A DNA stretch of 64,000 bases from Nemania diffusa (GCA_038501195.1 JBBPUQ010000004.1:1054001-1118000), one strand, 5' to 3'; counted from the first letter of the stretch, positions 38,639 to 51,570 are shown. The notes: generated by a model not told the origin, from the letters alone. Translations and numbers: made by a program.

Positions 38639-40873
38639 TAAATTAAAAATAAATTAATATTATTATATAAAATATTTTTTTTATTTTTTTAAAATAAAAT
38701 TATAATATAAAAAAAATATAAAAATTAAATAAAACTATATAAAGTTTTTATAATTAAAAATTATAATATTATAATTAATATAATAAATAAATTAACTAAA
38801 TTTTATTATATATAAATTAAATTATATTATTAATAAAAAGCTATATTTAATTTATTATATAAAAAAAATAACTTTTTATATAATTTTTTTTAAATTATTA
38901 AATAGTTATAACTTTAATATAAAAATAAATTAAAAAAATTATTTATATTTATTAATAATTAATATTTTATATTAAAAAAAATTAATAATTATATTTTAAT
39001 TATATAATTAAAATAAAATAATATAATTATTATATTTAATATATTTTTTAAATAATTAAATATAATTAAAATAAATATATTAATAATTTAAAATATATTT
39101 TAATTTATATAATATAACTTAAATTAATATAATTAAATAAAAATAAAATAATTAAACTATATAAAAAATTTAAATTAATTATATAAAATTATAAAAATAC
39201 TAATAAAGTTTAAATTTTTATATAAATATTAATAATTTAATATATAAATCAATAATTTATTATAACTTTAAAATTATTATTAATTTAAAACTATAATATA
39301 TATATAAAATTATAAAATATTTTTTAAATATATATATAATTATATAATAAATTAAAATAAAAAATTTATATTTATTTATTAAAAAAATTAAAAAATAAAT
39401 ATTTAATAAATATTATATTTTAAATTATATAACTATTATATAAATTAATTAAATTAAAATTATATTAATATAAAATTTATTATAAATATTATTATTAAAA
39501 ATTAAATATAAAAATATTTATATATAATTTATATTTATTATATATTAAAAAAAAACTTAATAAATTTATAATTATAAAACTTTAAATAAATAATATTTTT
39601 AATATTATATTTAAAAAAATTTTATATAAAAAAAAACTAAGCTATTATTTTATATAAAATTAAAAATATAATTAATATTTAAATATTTTATTAAATTTAA
39701 TAAAAATAAAATTTAAATAAATAAATATAATTTTTTTTTATTTAATAAAAATAAATTAAATAATTATATATTATTAACTTTTATATAAAAAATTATTTTT
39801 AATAATATATTATTTAATAAATTTAAAATATATATATTATATTAATATATTAATTAAAAATATTATATAATTTATTAATTATTATATAAATTTAAAAATT
39901 ATTAAAAAATAACATTAAAATATTAAATATATAAATATAATAATAAATTAATAATATATAATAAAAACTAGATTATTTATTTTTAAATTTTAATTATATA
40001 AAAATTTTTATTTTTATTAATAAAATATTTATAAATAATAAAAGTTTAAATTTTTAAATTAAATTTATAATTATATTAGTTAATAAAAGCTATATAAAAA
40101 ATATTTTTATAATTAAAAATAATATTATTTATTAAAATTTAATTAAATATAAATAAATTATATATAATATATTAATAAATAAATTATATTATTATATTTA
40201 ATATAATTTTTTAAAAAATTATTTATATAATAAAATTATTAATTATATTATTAATTATATATATTAATTTTAAATTTTTATATAAATGTTTAATTAAATT
40301 AAATATTATATAAAAAAAACAATTTATAATTAATATTATATTATTTTAAAAAATATATAAAAATTATAAAATTATAAAAATATATTAAATCAATAATAAA
40401 AACAATTTAATAAATATTTATATAAAAAAAATATTTAATTAAATATTAAAAAAATTAATTAATATAAATAAATTAATTATATAAATAAAAATATATATAA
40501 ATTAATTAAATAATAAAAAAAATAACAAAAGATTAATTAATATTAAAATTAAAATTATTATATAAAAAAAAAAATCTTTAATATTAAATTAATAATTTAA
40601 TAAAATTTATATATATATATTAAATATATATAATTAAAACTTAAATTAAAACTTTTATTAAATAATTAAATAAATAAAAAATATAAAAATTTATTAAAAT
40701 TTATAAATTTTATAAACTTTATATATATATATATATAAATAATTTATATATAACTTTTTTAATTATATTTTTTTTTATAAAAAAATATATATATAAATTA
40801 ATATAAAATTTTAAAATTTAAAAATAAACTTTAAATTTTTATATATATATATATATATAAAATTTTATTAATA
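38639..40873 (+). mobile_element. Outer inverted copy of element 3, right portion with LTR
   Basis: 38639-40581 is the reverse complement of about 33158-35056. 40582-40873 is an inverted LTR copy (starts TATTAAATTAATAA, ends TTTTATTAATA; about 292 bp). An A-run just before 40582 would be the polypurine tract if this outer copy runs on the plus strand. The left LTR of this outer copy is not found except perhaps for about 20 bases at 23101-23121. Confidence 0.78.
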
Positions 40874-42183
40874 TAATTATTATTTTAAAAATTATATTTT
40901 TATTAAATATATAAAATTAATTTTAAATAAAAATAAAAAGTTTATATTAAATAAAATTAAAAAAAAAAAAATTATAAAAATTTTAATAATTAATTAAATT
41001 AGTTATAAATTTTTTATATAAGTTTTTATTAATATATTTTATTAAAAAAAAATTAAAAATTATAAAAGTTATAATAATATAAAATAAATTTTAAAAATTA
41101 TAATATTATAATTTTTTATAAAAAAAAAGTTTAAAAATATTAAATTAATAATTAAATTAAATTTAATAATTTTAAATTATATTATTTATTTATTTTTTTA
41201 TTTAAAAATTAAAAATTAAATTTTAAATTAATAAAAAAAAATTGTTTAAAATAATAAAATTGTTATATATTTTTAATAATAATAAAAATATTAAAAAATT
41301 TAAAAAAAAATATATAAAGTTTTTTATTTTATAATTATTAAAAAATAATAAAAAAAATTTATAAATTATATATTTTAAAACTATATATATTAATATAAAA
41401 TAAAACTTTTATATATTTAATTTATATAAATTATAATTTTTTAAAAATATTATAAAATTATAATAAATAAATATAATATTATTATTAAATTTATTATTAA
41501 AACTATTTAAAAGTTTAAATATAGTTTTAAAAAATTTAATATAAATTATAATAAAAATAATAAAAAAACTAAATAAAAATTTAATAATAAAATAAATATT
41601 TAAATATAAAAAAATAAAATTAAAAATATTTAAAAATATTTTTATTAATTAATAAAAATATATATAAAATAAATATATATAAATAATTTTAAAAAAAATA
41701 AAATTAAAGTTTTTTTAATTATTATAATTAATATAATAATTAATAAAATAAAATTATATATTTATTAAAAAAATTAAATATAAAAATTATAATTAAATTA
41801 AATTAATAAAAATTAATAATTTAATTATTAAATATATATTTTTAAAAAATTAAATATTATTAATAAATTAAATATAAATTAATTAATTAAAAAAATAAAA
41901 AAAAATAAAAATAATAAAATAATAAAAAAAAAAATAATAAAATTAATTAAATAATTTATTTAATAAAAATAAATTAATTAAAAATAATTTAAAAATAATT
42001 TTTTATATAAATTTAATAATAAATTATTTTAAAAAAATTAATAAAATATAAAAATAATTTAGTTTTTTAAATTATATTTTTATAATTAATTTATTTTTAT
42101 ATTATTATTTTAAAAAAACAATAAAAAAAAATATTAAAAATTTTTAAAAATTAAAAATAAAAAAACTTTTATTTTTAAAAATT

Positions 42184-42240
42184 ATAAACTATATAAACTA
42201 TATAAACTATATAAACTATATAAGCTATACAAGTTATATA
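42184..42240 (+). repeat. Tandem AACTATATAA repeat at the right edge of the AT-rich block
   Basis: Around five copies of a 10-base AACTATATAA unit, with C/G content rising from here to the right. Confidence 0.7.
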
Positions 42241-42448
42241 AACTTTTAATAAGCTATAAAAAACAAAAGCAGCTTTTTTTTTTAGCTTTTTTTTTATTAA
42301 CTATATGCTTTGCTATATAGGCGTTTTATATACGCAGCTCTTGCTCTTTTCTAGCTAAAGGAGAGGACTGCTTTCATTTTTAATGCTTCTAATCCTAGCT
42401 CTTTCAATCTTAGCCCTAGGTCTTGGGCCCTTGTTGACTTGCAGTCAG

Positions 42449-43030
42449 GCCTGCAGGTAGGTCTACAAGTAGGTAGGTCAGTTGGTCACCTGGCAGGTAG
42501 GTAGGCCGGCTGGTGACCCACTTGGTAGGCTGGCAGGTCACTAGGTAAGTCGGTCAGTCACCTGACTGGTAGGTAGGTAGGTCAGTCACCTGACTGGTAG
42601 GTAGGTAGGTTAGTCACCTGACTGGTAGGTAGGTAGGTTGACTAGTAAGTAGGTAAGTTGACTGGTAAGTAGGTAGGTTGACTAGTAAGTAGGTAGGTTG
42701 ACTAGTAAGTAGGTAGGTTGACTGGTAAGTAGGTAAGTTGACTGGTAAGTAGGTAGGTTGACTGGTAAGTAGGTAGGTTGACTGGTAGGTAGGTAAGTTG
42801 ACTGGTAGGTAGGTAGGTTGACTGGTAGGTAGGTTGGTCACCTGACCAGTAGGTCACTTAACAGGCCAGCAGGTCGGTAGGCCAACTGGTAAGGTGGTAG
42901 GTCGGCCGGTAAGTCACCTGGTTGGCAGGTAGACCGGCTGGCAAATGACCTGGTAGGTCGGCAAGTCAACTGGCAGGTAAGTCGGTCACTTGACAAGTAG
43001 GTCACCTAATAGGTAGGGAGGTCGGTTAGC
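42449..43030 (-). repeat. GTAGGTAGGTTGACTGGTAA minisatellite
   Basis: A 20-bp unit rich in GTAGG and TTGACTGGTAA, about ten well-ordered copies at 42600-42840 with degenerate copies on both sides. A 75-codon minus-strand frame over it (42614-42841) has a repeating Leu-Pro-Thr-Tyr pattern but is a by-product of the repeat length. The same CTACC core occurs in the hAT-type element at 3390-3570, which supports a shared origin of the two elements. Confidence 0.88.
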
Positions 43031-43719
43031 TACCTGTCAGAGTGGTAGGTGAATATAGGCTCTGTAGGCTTTCCGTAAAGATTGTATGTGTAGAAGACAG
43101 CTTGTACGTAGGTGTAGCCGGTTTAGCCGATTATAGCTGCGTATATGCGATTGAAGCTGAATTGGACGAACTATATCTAAATAAGCAGAAAGAATTTCTT
43201 ATTTAAGATAAAAAACTATCTTGGAAATTTTTCGACAATTAGCTGACTTATTTTTCTTAAATAAAAAAACAAAATTATTTATTTTAGCTATAAAATTTTA
43301 CTAGAAATTTTTTATAACATTATAAATAACTTTTTGTTTTATTTAATTATTTTTTTTTATTAAAAATAAAAATATAATTTATTTAAAATTAATTATATTA
43401 AAAGTTTTAATTAAATTTATATAATTAAAATAATTTAAAAGTTTTAAAAAAACATTTATATAATTAATTATTTTTAAAAATTTATTAATTGTTTATATTT
43501 ACATTAAATTTAAATAGAGCAAAAAGCAGGAACTGTACAAAGGTTAGGTGTAACTAATAATTACACACACTGTAGCCGTTTCTTTAGCGTTACTTTTGAA
43601 TTCGACCTTAACTTCTGTACTTACTTACTTATACCTACCTACACCTACCTACACCTACCTACCTACCTTGCTTTCTATAATCTGTACGCTTTATGTACAT
43701 TGCTTGAGTTACTTGGTCA

Positions 43720-43844
43720 ATTAACTTGATCAATCCAGTCAATAGATTCAGGCAAGTTAGTCAAACAAGCTTTTTTTGCGATCAATTCAGGTAAAACAAG
43801 TCAAGAGGCTATTATTTGACTGACTTTACCTGTGGGTAGCGCTG
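43720..43844 (-). repeat. Right hAT-type end of the island
   Basis: Matches 3810-3940 of the small hAT-type element in the same order, including TTTGCGATCAAT, AAAACAAGTCAAGAGGC and TTTACCTGTG, and ends in AGCGCTG. It is hardly mutated, unlike the interior. Confidence 0.85.
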
Positions 43845-46119
43845 GTGGCGGGATGTGATGCACTATTAAACCAGCGTTTATAAGTCGCGTAGAGCAGAGC
43901 TCCAGCCTTTCATCGCTCAGCTCGGCCTGCAAATCGGCGTTTACTATGGCTGGCCTGTCACGATCTCAACCGTGAGCCTTATAACTAGCTGCAAACGGTC
44001 AAGGTTCCCACCTTGACAACGGTCTACTTGTGCTCTGCATCAGTTGTGTTGTGGTTCAGCGTTGCAGTTCTGTTCCGTGACATGGCCTGCGAGGTATGAC
44101 TCAATGGGATAGGGCAAGGATTATCTCCATCAGAGCCTCCTTGTAGACTATACACATACCAAATTAAACTAATCGGGTGATTATTTAAGAATGGGAGACA
44201 AACATGTCCCATGTGAGGCCACACTGTGGCTGGGTGTATTTTTATACACCCACCATGACCAAGGCCCATCCTTTAAGCACCCACTATGCGTAATACTAAG
44301 TGTCAAGCTTCAAGGCTTGGCTTCAGGAATAATCTTCAGGGGTTGAGGAATAAGGTGTATTGTAGGTTGTTATGTTGGTCTAGGTTTTGTGGTAGCTTAG
44401 GAGAGCAATTATACAGGTAATACTGGTAGCGCGGAGCTCAGACCAGTTTCCACTCAACTAGACAGTCCACTATTCTAGCGCACAGATCCCTTCAATCCTT
44501 CTTGCACTCCAGCCACAACTAAGCCACAGGCACTCTTGCCGACACTAAGGCTGTAGACCACCACTCTTAGGGGACCAATTCAGACGCACATCCCGAGCTG
44601 AATATCATTAAGTTATTGGGTGTATCAAGTCATGCAAGAAGCCCGTTATTCCACTTTCAAGTCACCTGGCCGAAGGGGTCTCTAAAGGCATAGGTGATTG
44701 TGGCTGTGGTGGCTTATGCTGGTAGAGGTATGGCTTAGTTGAATATCTACTATAAGATTTGCTAGGGTGTGCTCCATACAAATTAGTAGGTACATATGTA
44801 CTTATCAGATACTACCTAACCAAGTGACGGTTCCTTATTACGCTACAACATTATTATCCACGAAATAGTACTTAACTGAAGAGCTACTCTGTACAGTATG
44901 TAGAAATCAGCACAGGTACTTGATATTGACATGGTATTTTCATGTAACACCTGTACGCTAGCTTCGGTAGTCGTATCTCCGAGGGTAGCTCTGGAACAGC
45001 ATAATGAGGTTGCATTCGTCCATATACTAGTTTACATTATAGCACTAGTGAACCCGATGTCGTTGAGTACAAAGACGGATCTGATAAAGTGCGGATCTGA
45101 TAAGCCCAGTTATCCTTACTGGCCCACATCCTACAGGGGTATGTTGACCCCATGGAACTATCTCATTAGACCCGGCCTCTAATAACGCTTCCATAACGGG
45201 ATTATCTAACATGGGAATCCTAGTCTAAGTATTCGAAAAGTTTTTTTTTTCAAGCATTTTTTAAGTTGTGTGCTTTCAGAATAATAATCCCGAAGTAGAA
45301 AAGGACGTGTACCTACTCGCATATGTATAGAGAACATTATCATAGCTAAGATTGATTCTTCTAGGATGTAAAATGGAGAGTGTGACTTGACCATTCGTGG
45401 CAGGTTCCGTCTTGGCTCAATCTTGAATTTTCACTTAGTATCCGTTCACCCTTAGTTTGGGCTCATCTGATCTCGCCTATAACGTGGATTGTCCTCTCGG
45501 ATCCGAAGTGCTTCGGACCGAGTAGATCACATCTCCCCTCACCGACTCGTCTAGAAACGCAACTGCCGTTTGAACCCATTTGATATTGGAGGGCCCTCAT
45601 ATGGTTTATCTCTTTGGTAATTTTTTTTGTCTACCTGCGATTGGAAATATTCCACACTATCATCGCGAGTCAGTAGGTGGAGTTTGGGGGAAACCGTGCC
45701 TGTTGCCATGCGTTTTTCTCCACGGTTTGCGTTTCCACGAGCCTCTAACTCGGGACTATAGTACGTAAAGATTGGGCGTCGTGGGATCTAAAGTCCACTA
45801 TAATCTATGTGGGCGGTATAATATCTGATCTAACTGGATGTGTATATATATATAGTGTTTTAATCATGATACAAGTATTTGCGGGTTTATCCTTCAAGAG
45901 CGTAGGGTGTTTGTCTCTGTTTCTGAACTCCGCTCTAGCACTTCGAAGCTAGCAATTTTTATAAATACCTACCTATGAAGGAGATTCCCAGCTTTCTTGA
46001 GTCAGATAGCTATCCCCAGCTCTTACCCTTCTTGTCTCATATGGTATGCAGTTGAGCTTATTTATTTGGACCTTTAACAACATATCCCAGATTGGATTGT
46101 TGGTCTGGTTAAGAACATA
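43845..46119. other. Intergenic region right of the island
   Basis: Normal composition. Small frames at 44024-44269, 44931-45182, 45206-45394 and 45580-45768 show no family signal or splice partners. A TATATATATATA run lies near 45842-45853. The last 200 bases precede the ferric reductase gene. Confidence 0.6.
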
Positions 46120-48012
46120 ATGGCAAAACTCTCCGCAAAACAGCTCTCAAACGAGCGCACACTCAAAATCCTCGCAGCCATCCTCTCTGGCGTTTTAGCT
46201 GTGCTCATTATCAACTACTGGATACGGGTTCTGTATGCTCGTATTAGAAGATGTCGATCCTCCTCCCAATCGGCAGGTCCGTCTGCCCTGGTCTCGCCGT
46301 TTATACGTTTATCCCGGTAAGATATCTTGATGATGTTGAAAAAGATCAAGGAATTGAACTAATGATAAAGATAGCTACATAAGAGGTTTCCTGGTGAAAG
46401 GTAGGATTGGTTTTCCGTCTACGGGCCACGGGCTACTGGTTATCGCATATATCCTTGTGAACGTGGTATTGATGTTCACTCACTTGGACTACTCAAAATT
46501 GAATCTCTACGCGGCAAGAGCTGGTTGGTAAGTACCTACACCTTCTTTACTTTGATTATAGGATCTTGTCGTTGACATGTGGGAAACGCAGGCTAGCAAG
46601 CGGCAACCTCGCCTTGCTTGTGCTCTTAGCACTCAAGAACACGCCCCTTGCTGTCTTGATAGGATATCCCCATAATCACCTTAACTACTTCCATCGAGTC
46701 GCCGGATACTTGACCATCAGCCTCATGCTTCTTCATGCAGCACTATACTCTCCCTACTATGTTGCTGTGAAGCTCAAGCCAGAGACCCTCATTGAAACTG
46801 ACAACGTAATGGGAATCGTCTCTGGATCCGCCATGTTCCTCATCCTACTCAGCGTGTTTTTCCTTAAACGCATGCGATACGAGGTGTTTTATGTAGCACA
46901 TGTCGTGTTATTTATCATTTCTCTCGTGACACTCGGCTTGCACAGGCCGGAGTGGATTAGACGAATCCCCGTTATTACGGCACTAGCCGGAGGTCTGTGG
47001 CTTTCAGATCGCCTAATCAGGGGAGCGCGGCTTTTATGCCATTTCCTGAACAACGAGGCCCAGCTAATTGTGCTACCGGGAATTAACGGCAGCGACAAGT
47101 GTGCCACTCGTGTAGTACTGAAGAAACCTCTACCTCGCGCGACCCCTGGATCGCACTGCTTCCTATGGGTCCCGGGGGTCCGCGCCTTTGAAACCCATCC
47201 TTTCACCATCGTCTCCAACGGCCCCGGAGGTCTGGAACTTGTGTCCCAAGCCGAGGATGGGTTCACGCGATCCCTGCACGAGATAGCCCAAGCCGGTACG
47301 TCGGGGATTCGGGCCGCCGCCGATGGGCCGTACGGCTCAGTCCCAGACCTCACTGACTTCAACAAAATTGTCCTCATCGCGGGAGGAAGTGGCGTGACAT
47401 TTGCATTTGGTCTGGCGCTAAATGCCCTAGAGAGCCGCAACGCGAGCGTTTGTTTAGAAGAGAAACAGCAGGAACAAGAAATTGACTTAATATGGGCAGC
47501 GAGAAGAATTGGTAAGAGGCTAATTTTGCTTGATTGAATTGAATTGGGCTGATGAAGATATAGAACATACACGGTGGTTTGATCAGCATGCTAACACACT
47601 AGCGTCTTCGAACAACCCTAGAGTCTCCCTCACATACTTCATAACTGGGGATCCCTCAAATACTAATAAGGCGAGCATACATTCGTCTGAGGACTCCATA
47701 ACCTTTGGGCCTCTAGAGGGAATCGCCGGTAATGAGCCAGGGATGCCATGCCAGGAGAAGGACAGCACGAAAGTCACCGCCACCATCGCAGGTGACAAGA
47801 CAAGAGGCTCGTCCCCGGTGCTCAAGCATCAGAAACTTAACTTAGAAGAGACCATCCTGGACGCTTTACGACCAGTCGGCAAAGATCAGAGAGTGCTGGT
47901 TGCGTGTTGTGGGCCGGAACGGATGGCCAAAGGGGTGAGGAACGCCGTGGCACAATGCATGACTGCGGGAGGGCCCAGCATTACGCTTCATTGCGAGAGT
48001 TTCTCTTGGTAA
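46120..48012 (+). CDS. FRE-type ferric reductase / NADPH oxidoreductase, four exons, 569 aa
   Basis: Exons 46120-46316, 46384-46527, 46592-47511 and 47564-48012 join in frame. Donors are GTAAG in all three introns; acceptors are AAG, CAG and TAG. The protein moves electrons from NADPH through FAD and two membrane hemes to extracellular ferric (or cupric) chelates, probably at the plasma membrane. An N-terminal membrane segment (about residues 15-40) is followed by a second (GLLVIAYILVNVVLMF) and the ferric-reductase core, with heme-ligand histidines at about 148, 162, 217 and 231 (HRVAGY, LLHAAL, VAHVV, LGLH). The FAD motif HPFTIVS begins at 316, the NADPH-binding GGSGVT at 378, and CCGPE at about 535. 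All cofactor motifs are intact. Exon 3 could instead start at 46562, adding ten residues; 46592 gives the better family match (GWLASGNLALL). Confidence 0.87.
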
Positions 48013-49496
48013 GCTGCTGTAGAGGCGAGAAAAGGGTACTAGTTTGCTGATTGATGACGCTTGTGGAGACTAGAAACACAATGATACATGATACCGTTCT
48101 CTAGATAGATAGGGATGACCAATAAACGAAATTCATAGAAGACTGCAAGTAAAGGATGTGTAAAGTGAAACCTACAACTCAATCAGAATTAACCCAATAT
48201 TGAGTTTTAGCGTATGTATTTCCCTTTTTTGCTCTAAACATTATAACGATAGCGGCAGCTTAGAAAACATTACTAAGTCTGCTTACTAGAGGAAAAACAT
48301 CTTCATGGCGTAGAGAGATTTGGTAACGAAGGCATAGTTATTCCCGATGCTTGCTTGTAGCCAGATGTATGGTGGGGATAGATTATGTAACCACTCTAGA
48401 TACAGGGACCGAAAGCTTGCGGGTACGCAGTATAGAATATAGACGAAAGAGGGATCTTTTGATTCTCTTTCGAAGGGAGTCTGGTTATACTCATTAGCTA
48501 GTACCTGCATGGTAGTCCGGTAAGATGGCTGTTTACCTGAACTCAAGCCTAATTGGTTCTCGTCTGACAATACCAGGGCGCTTGTTAACAGAATTTATTA
48601 TCTATTTTCTAGTAACTACCTTCGTAATTCGAAAAAATGTTTATCTATCTCAATTTTACTCCCGTCACAAAATCCCTATCTACCGTTCTGATCCTTCATA
48701 ATTACTACCTTACTACTACATGTCTACCCCTCAATTACCACGCCACAGATGTACATGCAAGTATGCTTGGCGATTTGCTACGGAGGATCTTACATGTAGG
48801 CACTCAGTGCGACACTGGACGTGAGCAATTGTTACGAGTACTGCATTGCGATTAGTTATATGGTCAGGTCGCATCAATTTCTGCATACATGTAGTCAATC
48901 CTCTACTGCCCGACTTTTCCCGGCTTTGTACCTAGTTAAACTTCAGGATAATATCGGATCTATCAACGAGATAAAATTGAAGTCGCGTTCGATTCGCAAC
49001 ATCGTGAATGGGTTTTTCTTTAGCTCGCTTAATAATAGAAGCGTCATGCAAGTTCGCACTCTGCGGAGTACCTACGAAGTATCTAGATAGGTTACATCAA
49101 CTTAGGACGGCGCGGAATAACGATAACAAATATGATAAAATTATGGAATGTCTATGAGACTAGAAGCTTTCATCATATTCTTTATTATTATTCCATACAG
49201 TAGGCATCGGTGTTCCGTTGTTGTAGATAACTACTAGTCTACATCTACACGACAGTAAGCAACATAAACGGCGTTTCTCACCATCCCAATGTAGCTGCAT
49301 AAAGCAAAGAGCTGACAGGATGAGCTACGCGTAGATGCCCTTAAAACTTGTGCGGGGGTGTAGCCTACATAAGGATTGACATATAGCACCTCCCGTTTCA
49401 TTGACATAAGGTCCCTCCCCCTTTTCAATCCATATTCAAGCATTCTTGGCCTTGCGAACCTCGATCATTCTCTAAGCACCTATTTTAGCTCCAAGT
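48013..49496. other. Intergenic region
   Basis: No gene supported. Frames at 48286-48570, 48821-49090 and 49234-49443 look random and have no splice context. Confidence 0.55.
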
Positions 49497-50577
49497 ATGA
49501 CAAATTCGCAGCCCGAATACGTTTTCGCCAGGGACTACGCTGATAGAAACCGGTAGGTGGATCTCTTCAGCTGCAGTATAGAAGTATGAGAGTATCACTA
49601 ATCTCACCATCGTCATAATGATTCGATAGAATCAATCTGCAGCATTACCACTGGATAGAGTTGTTCGGCTACTACATACACCCCCAGATTCCTCCGCCTG
49701 GCCCCCAACATCGCATCGCAGATGTAGCAACCGGTACAGGGTAATACGCTATAGCACTTTCATAAATTCAGAGTACAGAATAGCCTTATGACTAACTATC
49801 ATATAGAGTGTGGCTGATGGATTTGAGTTCCCGCTTACCCGCAACAGTGCGGCTAGAGGGGCTGGATGTTTCGCTCAAAGCCACGCCACCGACAGAATGG
49901 GTGCCGTCTAACGTTGCATTTCGCGAGTGGGACATAAAGCAGGAACCTCCCGAAGACCTTGTGGGACAGTACGATGTTGTGCATGTCCGACTGCTTGTCT
50001 TCGTGTTGCTCGATGATGAGATTCTCGGAGTCCTTCAGAGGTTGATAAAATTACTCAGTAAGCGACCTCAGCCCCAGTATTCCCGTTCGCGGAACGGATG
50101 AATATGTGCCGAATTTTCGTGTATGACATTTATATGTTAACCCCTCTTTCACCTACAGAGCCGGGTGGTCACCTTCAATGGGACGAGTCAGATGTCTCAT
50201 CAGCTACCTTCGTAAAAGCCCAGCCCGACAATAAATTTGAAGCGGTAACTCGCCTGTACAGATTAACTCAAGGCTTGGATTCACGCCTCAAGCCCACATG
50301 GGTGCCAAAAATAGCTGAGCTAGCAGAAATCGCAGGTCTATGTATTGTTCAGGTCGACAAGCGTGATACCACAAGCACGCCAGCTTACCTCGCATACGCA
50401 ATGTTCGAGAGTAGCATAAACGCCATTGAGCAGATGGCTCACACGAATGGTAACGCGATCTTCGCCAAGGAACTCCGAGAATTGATACCTGAGGTAGTAG
50501 AGGAGTCGAGAAAAGGAGCCCGCTGGGACTTTACTAGATGGACAGTGGTCGCGAAAAAGTCTATTTCGTCATCGTAA
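49497..50577 (+). CDS. SAM-dependent methyltransferase of the LaeA/UMTA-like family, four exons, 278 aa
   Basis: Exons 49497-49552, 49630-49740, 49807-50057 and 50159-50577 join in frame; introns have GTAGG, GTAAT and GTAAG donors and TAG, TAG and CAG acceptors. Spliced landmarks are typical of fungal secondary-metabolism methyltransferases: an N-terminal YVFARDYADRNRINLQHYHW, the SAM-binding motif I ADVATGTGVW at 49-58, an acidic strand end (LEGLDVS), QYDVVHVRLL, and LLKPGGHLQWDE at the exon 3/4 junction, which confirms that junction. Length matches the family. Activity on a small molecule is more likely than a chromatin role, but the substrate is unknown. No biosynthetic cluster gene (PKS, NRPS, terpene synthase) is visible in this window. 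Confidence 0.85.
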
Positions 50578-50765
50578 ACCGACTTGTATAAACGCTTAAT
50601 GCAATTATATTTATGCAACTATTCCTATAGATTTTTACTGGAATGACCAACTGTCGCGTACAATATATACCTGTCAGGTGATAAAGTGACCAGACCCTAT
50701 AGGGTGGTTATATCTATGAATTTGGCTATATATAGGGGACCTTCGGCCCCCCTTATACATTTCTA

Positions 50766-50990
50766 AAAGGTCAGGAATCAATGAATCTATGTGCCCTACA
50801 TTACACCTGTCTTCCTAGCTGCCATATGACTTCTATTCACTCTGTGACCTAATCCCCTGATAATAGTAATTGGTAACGCTATGCACTAATTATATACTTT
50901 AAAATGATTGAATGGTTTTGTAGTTCCATCACGGAGGTTCCGTGGTCGTCCAGCAACCCTTGCAGGCCCTTCTTCGACCTAGTATTCCAG
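50766..50990 (+). repeat. Diverged direct repeat, copy 1
   Basis: Partner of 51400-51570. Similarity is patchy and was judged by eye. Confidence 0.4.
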
Positions 50991-51399
50991 TTTTTCAGTA
51001 CAAGTAATTACAATTGCTGAATATAAACATTCAATAAAGCGTTTTACCAAAATCGGTAGAGTCGCAGGGGCGGCTGGGGACCAGGAGGCCACCAGCTCGC
51101 TATAAGAACGTTAATATCCACGTTAGTCTTGATTTAGGAGGTTTGGCATTGTCGGTGTTACGGTACATACCCAAGGAGCTTTAGAAGGCGAAATCTCTCA
51201 ATTGAAGACCAGCATTGCAAGCATGATGAGGACGATAACTTTGTCGTGACGAAGCGCTTTATCCCTAAGCCAGCCCAGCTCGATGGCAACGCTATCTTTC
51301 ATTAATGCGTAACAAGCATGTCACACAAAGATAACAGGCACATATTGATTATAATGTTTTATTTATTAATGAGTGACTGATATGCTATTAATATTAACC

Positions 51400-51570
51400 A
51401 AAAGGTCAAGATTTATTGAATAGCTCGTGTAGTAAACATGATAGTGATAGGTAATACTATGCACCAAAAAATAGAAGCCGCGCTAATTATGATATATTTC
51501 ATAATGATAGCATGTGTTTGAAGGTTCGTCACCGAGACTCCGCGGTCGTCCAACGGTAATAGACTTGTTC
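51400..51570 (+). repeat. Diverged direct repeat, copy 2
   Basis: Partner of 50766-50990; shares the ordered words GGTAA...CTATGCAC and GCGGTCGTCCA. Confidence 0.4.

Larger units (their letters stand above)
13444..43844. mobile_element. 30.4-kb RIP-degraded AT-rich island bounded by inverted hAT-type ends
   Basis: The left end begins CAGCGCTCCCCACAAG and the right end is its approximate inverse, finishing at 43844; both match the ends of the 843-bp hAT-type element at 3098-3940. Between 13.5 and 42.2 kb almost every C and G has become T or A, and no reading frame of useful length survives. The 8-bp flanks (CATAAAGT left, GTGGCGGG right) do not match. So either the target duplication has been lost, or the two ends come from different copies. 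The interior is a nest of retrotransposons listed separately. The stretches 13691-15544, 22123-23123 and 40874-42180 hold AT-rich sequence I cannot assign. Confidence 0.75.

Noticed and set aside
13691..42180. CRISPR-like or regular short repeats in the AT-rich block
   Set aside because: The repetition is low-complexity A/T; the only defined repeats are long LTR-like pairs.
42614..42841. 75-codon minus-strand frame with a Leu-Pro-Thr-Tyr repeating pattern
   Set aside because: It lies wholly in a 20-bp minisatellite that happens to lack stops; no flanking coding signal.
13444..43844. Mitochondrial DNA insertion as the source of the AT-rich block
   Set aside because: No mitochondrial gene is recognisable, and the left end aligns to a nuclear transposon by transitions only.
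13444..43844. Starship-type giant transposon
   Set aside because: No tyrosine-recombinase captain gene is visible at either end and the ends are hAT-like; RIP could have destroyed a captain, so this is not excluded elsewhere.
46120..50577. Secondary-metabolite cluster from ferric reductase plus methyltransferase
   Set aside because: No backbone synthase, P450 or transporter gene is visible within this window on either side.
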